From NCBI GenBank assembly GCA_041738285.1, contig JBGSQB010000088.1, positions 1-5,048 of the forward strand: a stretch of DNA of 5,048 nucleotides, in the 5' to 3' direction. Origin of the DNA: SZUA-521 sp041738285. Lineage in GTDB: Bacteria > Pseudomonadota > Gammaproteobacteria > Pseudomonadales > Azotimanducaceae. This document shows positions 1 through 5,048 of the stretch, one piece after another. Numbering within the stretch: position 1 is the first letter of the stretch; every line of letters starts with the position of its first letter. The translations under genes were made by a program, and so were the position numbers. Under the pieces are notes generated by a model. That model did not search any database and was not told the origin of the DNA. It was given only the letters and a program-made list of their open reading frames with translations.

Positions 1-1317
1 CGTGGCGCCTCGCCGGCACCGAAAAAGGCGCCTGCCCACGAACCGGCGCGAACGGCGAGCAAGGTGGAGGTGCGGCTGCCCGAGGTTGGCGATGCCGAAG
101 AGATTGTCGTGGTCGAACTGGGCGTGAAGGTCGGTGCGCATGTCGAGCGGAACGACCTGCTGCTCGTGGTCGAGTCCGATAAGGCGTCCATGGAAATCCC
201 CGCGCCGCAATCAGGGGTCATCGTGGAGGTCGCCGTCGCGGAAGGCGCCAAAGTTTCCGAGGGCGCACTGCTTGTTGTCATCGAGACGAGTGAAGGCGAG
301 CCCGTCGCGGCTACGGACGAGCGATCCGTGCCCGCCGTCGAGACACCGCAATCCACCGCCGCAGAACCATCGCCTGAGCCGTCGTCAACGCCAGTTGCTG
401 AAGCCAGTACTGCTGGCTCGAAGATCTATGCAGGACCAGCGGTGCGACGTCAGGCACGAGAACTCGGGGTGGATCTTGCGCGCGTCAAAGGCAGCGGTGC
501 GCGCGGTCGCATTGTGAAGGACGACGTTCAGTCGTATGTGAAGCACGCGCTCGCGAGCCCGAGTGCCGGCAAGGGCACGTCCGCGATCCCAGCGATGCCA
601 ACGGTGGATTTCGCAAAGTTCGGCCCCATCGAAACCGTTGCGTTGTCGCGTATCCGGCGCCGTGGTGCCGAGAACCTGCATCGCAGTTGGCTCAACGTCG
701 TTCACGTCACCCAGCACGACGAAGCCGACGTCACGGAGCTCGAGGCGTTTCGCACCCAGCTGAAAACCGACGCCGCGACCAAGGGTGTGAAGGTGACGCC
801 GCTCGCGTTCATCTTGAAAGCGGTCGCCTCGATGCTGAAGGAATTCCCGCAGTTCAATGCCTCCCTTGACGCATCCGTTGAGAATCTCATTCTCAAGCGG
901 TACATCAATATCGGATTCGCGGTCGATACGCCGGACGGTCTCGTGGTCCCGGTGGTCAAAGACGCGGATCAGAAAGGTATCGTGGCGCTCGCAGCCGCAA
1001 TCGAGGCGCTGTCGACCAAGGCCCGCGACGGCAAGCTGACACCGGGCGATATGAGCGGAGGCACGTTCAGTATTTCCAGCCTCGGCCCCATTGGCGGTAC
1101 CGCCTTCACGCCCATCGTCAATGCGCCTGAGGTCGCGATATTGGGGGTGTCGAAACTGACGACCAAACCCCACTGGACAGGCAGCGAGTTCGTTCCGCGC
1201 CAGTTCCTGCCGCTGTCACTCAGCTACGACCATCGTGCGATCAACGGTGCGGAAGCCGGACGATTCGTGACGACGCTGTGTGCAGCCCTTGCGGACATGC
1301 GTCGCGTATTACTGTGA
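1..1317 (+). CDS. aceF: Dihydrolipoamide acetyltransferase, E2 of pyruvate dehydrogenase (5' end outside window)
   Basis: E2 transfers the acetyl group from lipoyl-lysine to CoA and forms the cytoplasmic core of the pyruvate dehydrogenase complex. The frame is open from base 1. The first ~21 codons are an Ala/Pro/Lys-rich linker, so the GTG at 64 is very probably internal and at least one lipoyl domain is expected upstream. In order: a lipoyl domain (about 64-285) with ESDKASMEIP and the lipoylated Lys at 181-183; an Ala/Pro/Glu/Ser-rich linker; a peripheral subunit-binding domain (about 421-543, from KIYAGPAVRRQAREL to GSGARGRIVKDDV); and the catalytic domain (about 604-1314). The catalytic motif is DHRAING, with His at 1231-1233. 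Asn (1243-1245) replaces the usual Asp, a variant I recall from Azotobacter E2p. Features such as VDFAKFGPIE and the HVTQHDEADVTELEAFR segment favour E2p over the 2-oxoglutarate or branched-chain E2. No lipoamide dehydrogenase gene follows. The stop codon lies inside the convergent adenosyltransferase gene. Confidence 0.95.
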   Translation, partial: RGASPAPKKAPAHEPARTASKVEVRLPEVGDAEEIVVVELGVKVGAHVERNDLLLVVESDKASMEIPAPQSGVIVEVAVAEGAKVSEGALLVVIETSEGEPVAATDERSVPAVETPQSTAAEPSPEPSSTPVAEASTAGSKIYAGPAVRRQARELGVDLARVKGSGARGRIVKDDVQSYVKHALASPSAGKGTSAIPAMPTVDFAKFGPIETVALSRIRRRGAENLHRSWLNVVHVTQHDEADVTELEAFRTQLKTDAATKGVKVTPLAFILKAVASMLKEFPQFNASLDASVENLILKRYINIGFAVDTPDGLVVPVVKDADQKGIVALAAAIEALSTKARDGKLTPGDMSGGTFSISSLGPIGGTAFTPIVNAPEVAILGVSKLTTKPHWTGSEFVPRQFLPLSLSYDHRAINGAEAGRFVTTLCAALADMRRVLL

Positions 1318-1866
1318 ACGGCTGCGCGGCTGCCAGATGATCTCGGGGTGGCTGGCGCGCACGTTCACGATGCGTGCCAGCACAAAGAGGTGATCGGATA
1401 ACCGATTCAGGAAGATGCCACCGCTGGTGTCGGCAGCTGACTGTTGCTCGAGGAAGCTCCAGTAGCTGCGCTCCGCGCGTCTGCACACGGCCCGTGCAAG
1501 GTGGATGTGGGCGGCCGTCGCGCTACCACCCGGAAGCACGAAGTTTGTGAGGGGCGACAGCTGTGCGTTGTAGTCGGCAGTGATTTTCTCCAGCGCCTCG
1601 ATCTCGACAGCCATGTCCGCATTGGTGCCTGGCACCGCCATCGTCGCACCGAGATCGAACAGTCGCGACTGAATCGCCAGGAGATCTACTCGGATCGCCT
1701 CATCCGCAACGCTCGTGACGACGATTCCCAATACGCTATTGAGTTCGTCGATGTCGCCCATCGCGATGAATACGGGCTCGGACTTGGCCAGTCTGCTGCC
1801 ATCGGCGAGACCGCTCGTGCCGCTGTCGCCGGTGCGCGTCGTGATGCGCGTCAGGCGGTGTTTCAC
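1309..1866 (-). CDS. pduO: PduO-type ATP:cob(I)alamin adenosyltransferase
   Basis: This enzyme transfers the 5'-deoxyadenosyl group of ATP to cob(I)alamin, making adenosylcobalamin in the cytoplasm. The protein is 185 aa, normal for the family. Conserved blocks appear in order: RLTRITTRTGDSGTSGL with DGSR (residues 4-25, ATP-binding N-terminus); MGDIDELNSVLG (36-47); IQSRLFDLGATMAVPG (65-80); FVLPGGSATAAHIHLARAVCRRAER (109-133); and FLNRLSDHLFVLAR (152-165). The frame is open further upstream, but that extension is Arg/His-rich and lies antisense in register over the neighbouring gene, so it is a shadow. The GTG at 1866 is chosen because it puts RLTRI three residues from the start, as in the family. 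There is no clear Shine-Dalgarno sequence. The stop of the upstream response-regulator gene is only 2 bp away, which suggests translational coupling in one operon. The family is known as PduO, MMAB or CobO-like; the symbol is by similarity, and no cob or pdu neighbours are visible. Confidence 0.93.
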   Translation of the reverse strand: MKHRLTRITTRTGDSGTSGLADGSRLAKSEPVFIAMGDIDELNSVLGIVVTSVADEAIRVDLLAIQSRLFDLGATMAVPGTNADMAVEIEALEKITADYNAQLSPLTNFVLPGGSATAAHIHLARAVCRRAERSYWSFLEQQSAADTSGGIFLNRLSDHLFVLARIVNVRASHPEIIWQPRSRSQ

Positions 1867-1868
1867 CG

Positions 1869-2852
1869 TCAGCGTGCGGCCGCAGCGACCACCGGTTCGC
1901 CGAATCGAACGACGGTGATGATGCCGGTCTCGAACGACTTGGTGAGCGCGGCGTAGGCGGTGCGCATGAATATGCGCGGCTCCGGTAGCCCGGTATTCGC
2001 GTCGGCCGCGACGAGGCCTACGCCAACCACCACGGGTATGAAGCCTTCGCTGGTCTTGAATGAGTGCATGTAGAGGTTGTCGAAGATGCGTCGGAAGCTG
2101 GTCGACGTGCAATTCTCGATGTCGGGCTGCAGCATCGTCACTGCAAACATGTTCGCTTCGGGGCGAGTTACGACGTCGAGCGGACGCACGAGCTGCCGCA
2201 GCTTGGCACCAATGCCTGACATCAGCTCATCGACGATGGCCTTGTCGTACTGGCTCTCGATGACTTCGAGGTTGTTGATGCCGACGAGCAGAACGCACGC
2301 GGCGCCGCCACGCGCGTCCACTTCTTTGTTGACCGAAGCAATGCGGTCGAGTGTGAACTTCATGTTGCCGAGGCCCGTTACCGGATCGACCAGGTCGGTC
2401 GTCGTCAGTTCGCGGACCTTCTTGCGCAGCAGCTTGTTCGTTCGAATCAGCTCGTTCTGGCGTTCCGCGATCCGCTGTGCGGCAAACACCCTGGGAAGCA
2501 GCTGGCCGCGTAGATTGGCCTTGTTGAGAAAGTCGTCCACGCCTTCTTTGAAAGCCTGGTGCATCGCCTGAATGTCATCGCGAGCGGTGAGCAGCATCAC
2601 GTAGGTGAAGTGCCCGGTGGTCTCGTCTAGCTTCTTGATTCGTCGCGTGAGTTCGAGGCCATCCATCGACGGCATCAGCCAGTCGGCGATCAGGATCTGC
2701 GCAGGCCGCTTTTCCACGGATCGCAACGCTTGCAGCGGGTTGTTGGTGAAACGGACGTTGGAAAAGCCACCGCTGCGCAACGCCTTCGCGATGATGGCGC
2801 TGGAGAACTTCGCGTCATCAACCACGAGGATTGGAATGTCTTCATACGACAT
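1869..2852 (-). CDS. Response regulator: receiver domain plus degenerate GGDEF domain
   Basis: This is a 327-aa cytoplasmic two-component response regulator. The receiver domain (about 6-120) is complete: acidic pair D12/D13, phospho-acceptor D57 (in ADWLMPSMDG), switch T89 and K111. A charged helix (about 122-152) resembling a signalling linker leads into a GGDEF fold (about 153-318), recognisable from DPVTGLGN at 156-163. The active site is gone. The metal-binding Asp position is G191 (VGINNLE for the usual D-I-D-x-F-K), the usual N-D pair is E199-S200, and the GGDEF loop reads EANMF (232-236). The inhibitory-site motif RxxD is kept as R223-P-L-D226, exactly five residues before the loop as in PleD. 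I therefore infer it does not make c-di-GMP but may bind it. No histidine kinase or dedicated output domain is visible. The ATG at 2852 sits just before a standard receiver N-terminus, though its ribosome-binding site is weak. It is probably first in an operon with the adenosyltransferase and is divergent from yajQ. Confidence 0.92.
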   Translation of the reverse strand: MSYEDIPILVVDDAKFSSAIIAKALRSGGFSNVRFTNNPLQALRSVEKRPAQILIADWLMPSMDGLELTRRIKKLDETTGHFTYVMLLTARDDIQAMHQAFKEGVDDFLNKANLRGQLLPRVFAAQRIAERQNELIRTNKLLRKKVRELTTTDLVDPVTGLGNMKFTLDRIASVNKEVDARGGAACVLLVGINNLEVIESQYDKAIVDELMSGIGAKLRQLVRPLDVVTRPEANMFAVTMLQPDIENCTSTSFRRIFDNLYMHSFKTSEGFIPVVVGVGLVAADANTGLPEPRIFMRTAYAALTKSFETGIITVVRFGEPVVAAAAR

Positions 2853-2890
2853 GTAGTTTATGCGGGGCGGAGGCCTTTGGGCGTCTGATT

Positions 2891-2919
2891 TAGATTAAAG
2901 GCGGGGGTCCCTATGTCAA
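2891..2919 (-). promoter_or_regulatory. Candidate sigma70-type promoter for the response regulator operon
   Basis: Read on the minus strand, bases 2919-2914 are a perfect TTGACA -35 box. Candidate -10 boxes downstream are TAATCT at 2897-2892 (16-bp spacer, 3 of 6 consensus) and TCTAAA at 2894-2889 (19-bp spacer, 4 of 6). The short A/T-rich patch here stands out in GC-rich DNA. Transcription would begin roughly 35-40 bases upstream of the ATG at 2852. The -35 is strong and the -10 imperfect, so the call is moderate. I found no comparably convincing promoter for yajQ on the plus strand. Confidence 0.42.
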
Positions 2920-2926
2920 GGAACTA

Positions 2927-2945
2927 CTCCGCAGAGCTTCTGGAG
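2927..2945. repeat. Small interrupted inverted repeat in the divergent intergenic region
   Basis: CTCC-GC-AGA on the left pairs with TCTGGAG on the right around a short centre, giving seven complementary positions with a 2-nt bulge. It lies between the minus-strand -35 box and the yajQ leader, where a shared operator could sit. There is no T-run after it, so it is not a terminator. A repeat this short could arise by chance. Confidence 0.25.
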
Positions 2946-2968
2946 CCTAATGTAACCCGGGGCCCTTT

Positions 2969-2990
2969 GTAGAGCGGAAGTAGAGCGAAA
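2969..2990 (+). repeat. 11-bp tandem direct repeat in the yajQ leader
   Basis: GTAGAGCGGAA (2969-2979) is followed immediately by GTAGAGCGAAA (2980-2990), 10 of 11 identical. The 11-bp period is about one helical turn, so both copies face the same side of the DNA. It ends about 25 bases before the proposed yajQ start codon, so it could be a regulator half-site pair or part of the mRNA leader. The repeat is directly visible; any function is inference. Confidence 0.5.
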
Positions 2991-3001
2991 CTTACAAGGT
3001 T

Positions 3002-3008
3002 AGGGGGA
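3002..3008 (+). promoter_or_regulatory. Ribosome binding site that decides the yajQ start
   Basis: AGGGGGA ends 6 bases before the GTG at 3015, a good Shine-Dalgarno distance. It directly abuts the ATG at 3009, too close to serve that codon. A weaker AAGG at 2996-2999 could serve the ATG with a 9-base spacer. The stronger site favours the GTG. Confidence 0.5.
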
Positions 3009-3014
3009 ATGACC

Positions 3015-3497
3015 GTGCCATCCTTCGACGTGGTGTCGGAACTCGATCTTCAGGAAGTACGAAATGCCGTCGACCAGGCCAACCGGGAACTGGCCACACG
3101 CTACGACTTCCGTGGCGTCGAGGCTTCCTTTGAGTTGCTTGAAGGGGCCATCGCCATGAAGGCGCTCGAGGAGTTTCAGCTCGAGCAGATGGACGACATC
3201 CTGCGCAGCAAACTGGTGCGGCGCAACATCGACGTGCGGTGCCTCGATCCCGGCAAGGTGGAGGCGTCGGGAAAGGAGAAGCGGCAGCGGCTTTCGTTGC
3301 GCAGCGGCATCGATAAGGATCATGCGCGAGACATGGTCAAGCACGTCAAGGAGTCAAAGCTGAAGGTCCAAGCCGCCATCCAGGGCGACAAGCTGCGAAT
3401 CACAGGTAAACAGCGTGATGATCTGCAGCAGGCCATCGCGTCCCTCAAGGCTAAGGACTTCGGCATCGCGTTGCAGTTCGACAACTTCCGTGATTGA
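3015..3497 (+). CDS. yajQ: YajQ family nucleotide-binding protein (DUF520), likely c-di-GMP effector
   Basis: YajQ is a small cytoplasmic protein of two ferredoxin-like halves. Members bind nucleotides, and the Xanthomonas campestris homologue is reported as a c-di-GMP receptor controlling virulence genes. The protein is 160 aa from the GTG at 3015, within the family's usual range. Conserved blocks are the N-terminal PSFDVVSELDLQEVRNAVDQ, YDFRGVEASFEL, the DDILRSKLVRRNID region, ESKLKVQAAIQGDKLRITGK, RDDLQQAI and the invariant-looking end QFDNFRD. I prefer the GTG because it yields the family N-terminus MPSFD and has the better-spaced ribosome-binding site; the ATG at 3009 would add two residues (MTVPSFD). 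The gene is divergent from the degenerate GGDEF response regulator. Its TGA overlaps the TTG start of the permease gene, so the two are probably co-transcribed. No DNA-binding domain is present; any regulatory role would be through a partner protein. Confidence 0.95.
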   Translation: MPSFDVVSELDLQEVRNAVDQANRELATRYDFRGVEASFELLEGAIAMKALEEFQLEQMDDILRSKLVRRNIDVRCLDPGKVEASGKEKRQRLSLRSGIDKDHARDMVKHVKESKLKVQAAIQGDKLRITGKQRDDLQQAIASLKAKDFGIALQFDNFRD

Positions 3498-4888
3498 TCG
3501 GAACCCGGGCGGCCGCGTTGCCGCTATCTAATCCGTCCGTTCGCGACTCGATTCTCAATCGCCGTGTCGTCATCTGCGCATTCACGGGATTCGCATCGGG
3601 GTTGCCGTTCTTCTTCCTGATCCAGTTCATTCCGGCATGGTTGCGTTCCGAAGGCGTCGGCCTCAAGGAGATTGGATTCTTCGCGCTGGTGCAGTTGCCG
3701 TACGTATGGAAGTTCGTGTGGGCGCCTTTCCTCGATCGTTACTCGCTGCCATGGCTCGGCCACCGTCGGGGCTGGATGCTGATCACGCAGTTGGTGCTGC
3801 TCGTAGTTCTGATTGCGCTCGGCCAATGGCGACCTGCCTCCGAGCTGAACGCCATTCTTTGGCTTGCAACGGTGGTTGCGTTCTTCAGTGCGACCCAGGA
3901 CATCGTGCTCGATGCCTATCGGCGGGAACTCCTGCCGGACCATGAACTCGGCATCGGCAACGCTGTCCACATCCAGACTTACCGATTGGCCGGTCTCGTG
4001 CCTGGCACACTCGGATTACTGCTTGCGGATGCGTTCGATTGGGAGGTCGCCTTCGCGGTCGTCGGCGGATTCATGGCGATCGGGATCGGCATGACCGTTG
4101 CCATCGCGGAAGTGCCGGTACCATCGCATCCGACCTCCTTGCGGCGCGCCATTGTCGACCCGTTCAGGGAGTTCGTACTACGTAAAGGCGTTTCGGTTGC
4201 CCTGCTCACGCTCGCGTTTCTCTTCTTCTACAAGCTCGGAGACAGCATGGCGACCGCGCTGTCGACGCCGTTCTATATCGACCTCGGTTTCTCGCTGACC
4301 GAGATCGCCTTGATCGCGAAGAACGCGGCCCTTTGGCCGTCGATTGTCGGTGGCATCCTCGGTGGCATCTGGATGATCAAGCTCGGCATCAACCGCGCGC
4401 TGTGGGTATTTGGAGCCGTGCAGCTGGTGACGATTCTGGGATTCGCGCTGCTGGCGGAAGTGGGCCATGACCGCTGGGTGCTCGGGATCGTGATCGCGCT
4501 CGAATACCTCGGCGTTGGTCTGGGCGCCGCGGCCTTTGTAGCTTTCATGGCGCGCGAGACCACACCCGCCCTTGCAGGCACGCAGATTGCGCTCTTCACC
4601 GCATTGGCGGCATTGCCGCGCACATTTGGCAACGCGATCACCGGCTTTCTCGTCGAAGGCGGGGGTAGCGAGGTGCCCGAGGGCGCCGAGGCCGTCCTGC
4701 TGGCCGTGCTGACGTCGTTGGGGCTGCCCGAGGGCGGGCTCGGCTGGACGCAATTCTTCCTACTGTGCACGGTGCTTGCGGTGCCCGGCATGCTGCTGCT
4801 TTGGTGGGTGGCGCCGTTCAATGGCGCTGGTGCGAAAGGGTCAGCCAGCCAGGCGTCAGGGTCGCCAGCGAACAGTGGTCAGGGGTAG
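3494..4888 (+). CDS. ampG: AmpG-like muropeptide permease (MFS transporter)
   Basis: AmpG permeases of the inner membrane import GlcNAc-anhydroMurNAc-peptides released during cell-wall turnover. They supply peptidoglycan recycling and, where AmpR/AmpC exist, the signal for beta-lactamase induction. The protein is 464 aa (E. coli AmpG is 491) with about 12 hydrophobic segments. AmpG-like features are FTGFASGLPFFF (30-41), LKEIGFFALVQLPYVWKFVWAP (57-78), the MFS loop DRY...GHRRGW (81-94), SATQDIVLDAYRRELLP (132-148), FYKLGDSMATALSTPF (245-260) and PRTFGNAITGFLVE (375-388). The Ser/Gly-rich tail after about 443 is soluble. The start is TTG at 3494, overlapping the yajQ stop in TTGA. There is no clear Shine-Dalgarno sequence, so coupling to yajQ translation is likely; TTG at 3518 is the alternative. 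The last 33 bases overlap the convergent ATL gene. A paralogous sugar or peptide MFS permease is possible, but the spread of motifs favours AmpG. Confidence 0.86.
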   Translation: MIGTRAAALPLSNPSVRDSILNRRVVICAFTGFASGLPFFFLIQFIPAWLRSEGVGLKEIGFFALVQLPYVWKFVWAPFLDRYSLPWLGHRRGWMLITQLVLLVVLIALGQWRPASELNAILWLATVVAFFSATQDIVLDAYRRELLPDHELGIGNAVHIQTYRLAGLVPGTLGLLLADAFDWEVAFAVVGGFMAIGIGMTVAIAEVPVPSHPTSLRRAIVDPFREFVLRKGVSVALLTLAFLFFYKLGDSMATALSTPFYIDLGFSLTEIALIAKNAALWPSIVGGILGGIWMIKLGINRALWVFGAVQLVTILGFALLAEVGHDRWVLGIVIALEYLGVGLGAAAFVAFMARETTPALAGTQIALFTALAALPRTFGNAITGFLVEGGGSEVPEGAEAVLLAVLTSLGLPEGGLGWTQFFLLCTVLAVPGMLLLWWVAPFNGAGAKGSASQASGSPANSGQG

Positions 4889-5048
4889 TCGGCCGCTGCG
4901 TACCTGCACACCCTCCTGGCGCAGTCGCGCACTCTGCTCTCGGTAGCCGCGGGATCCTTTCGGCATCGAGATGCGGCCGCCGGCGTTCACCACCCGGTGC
5001 CAGGGGATGCGTGTGCCGGTCGGTAGTTCGCTCATGACGCGACCGACC
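4856..5048 (-). CDS. atl: Alkyltransferase-like protein (ATL, MGMT family), C-terminal part; 5' end outside window
   Basis: ATL proteins bind O6-alkylguanine in DNA, flip out the base and hand the lesion to nucleotide excision repair without removing the alkyl group themselves. The visible 63 codons begin VGRVMSELPTG and continue TRIPWHRVVNAGGRI, then YREQSARLRQEGVQV and SGRLPL, matching the MGMT C-terminal fold. The key motif is PWHR. Trp (5002-5000) replaces the acceptor Cys of the PCHR motif in true O6-methylguanine methyltransferases, which defines an ATL of the E. coli YbaZ type. The frame stays open to the window edge. The Met at 5035 is internal, because the family needs upstream helices, so about 40 N-terminal residues are missing. 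The stop is TGA at 4858-4856. The last ~10 codons extend into the convergent permease gene. Confidence 0.9.
   Translation of the reverse strand, partial: VGRVMSELPTGTRIPWHRVVNAGGRISMPKGSRGYREQSARLRQEGVQVRSGRLPLTTVRWRP

Noticed and set aside
385..1173. 262-codon open frame antisense to the E2 gene
   Set aside because: Arg/His-rich with no recognisable domain, lying entirely opposite a well-conserved E2 coding sequence; a by-product of GC-rich codon usage.
1444..1956. 170-codon plus-strand open frame over the adenosyltransferase gene
   Set aside because: No family features; it is the complement of a strongly conserved gene.
1867..2112. In-frame upstream extension of the adenosyltransferase to 267 aa
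   Set aside because: The added residues are Arg/His-rich, overlap the response regulator in another frame, and would displace the conserved RLTRI start of the family.
1869..2852. Active diguanylate cyclase
   Set aside because: The signature loop is EANMF and the metal- and guanine-binding positions are substituted, so catalytic function is not supported.
2954..2966. C/G-rich palindrome-like stretch (CCCGGGGCCC) as a terminator
   Set aside because: The possible stem is short and overlapping, with only three T residues after it, and it lies upstream of yajQ between divergent genes where no transcript needs to end.
4178..4821. Two long antisense open frames over the permease gene
   Set aside because: Low-complexity shadow translations opposite a clear membrane protein; no motif or ribosome-binding site supports them.
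4765..5037. 90-codon plus-strand open frame at the right end
   Set aside because: Composition is Arg/Gly/Ala shadow, and the opposite strand carries the PWHR-containing ATL sequence, which is far better supported.

Overview
The window is GC-rich, densely packed bacterial chromosome. Its gene families point to a Gammaproteobacterium near Xanthomonadales or Nevskiales: a pseudomonad/Azotobacter-like pyruvate dehydrogenase E2, a YajQ protein ending QFDNFRD as I recall for Xanthomonas homologues, and an AmpG permease. The placement is inferred from remembered family features, not from a search. Every gene resembles a chromosomal housekeeping or signalling gene. I see no insertion sequence, phage gene, CRISPR array, rRNA or tRNA.

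Layout: (1) 1-1317 (+) is the 3' part of a dihydrolipoamide acetyltransferase (AceF-type E2) gene whose 5' end lies outside the window. (2) 1309-1866 (-) is a PduO-type cob(I)alamin adenosyltransferase, overlapping the E2 gene tail-to-tail by 9 bp. (3) 1869-2852 (-) lies immediately upstream of it, 2 bp away. It encodes a receiver domain fused to a degenerate GGDEF domain. (4) 2853-3014 is a divergent control region with a perfect TTGACA on the minus strand, an 11-bp tandem repeat and a small inverted repeat. (5) 3015-3497 (+) is yajQ. (6) 3494-4888 (+) is an AmpG-like muropeptide permease whose TTG start overlaps the yajQ stop by 4 bp. (7) 4856-5048 (-) is the 3' end of an alkyltransferase-like DNA repair gene (PWHR motif). 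It overlaps ampG tail-to-tail by 33 bp and runs out of the window.

The E2 subunit links carbohydrate catabolism to acetyl-CoA. The adenosyltransferase makes coenzyme B12. AmpG imports cell-wall fragments for recycling. The ATL protein flags O6-alkylguanine for nucleotide excision repair. The most interesting part is the centre. A response regulator that has lost every recognisable diguanylate cyclase active-site residue, but keeps the RxxD inhibitory-site motif that binds c-di-GMP, is divergent from yajQ, whose Xanthomonas homologue is a reported c-di-GMP effector. This looks like a c-di-GMP sensing (not synthesising) locus, with B12 activation and muropeptide import riding on the two divergent transcripts. 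That functional link is a hypothesis from gene order and motifs only.
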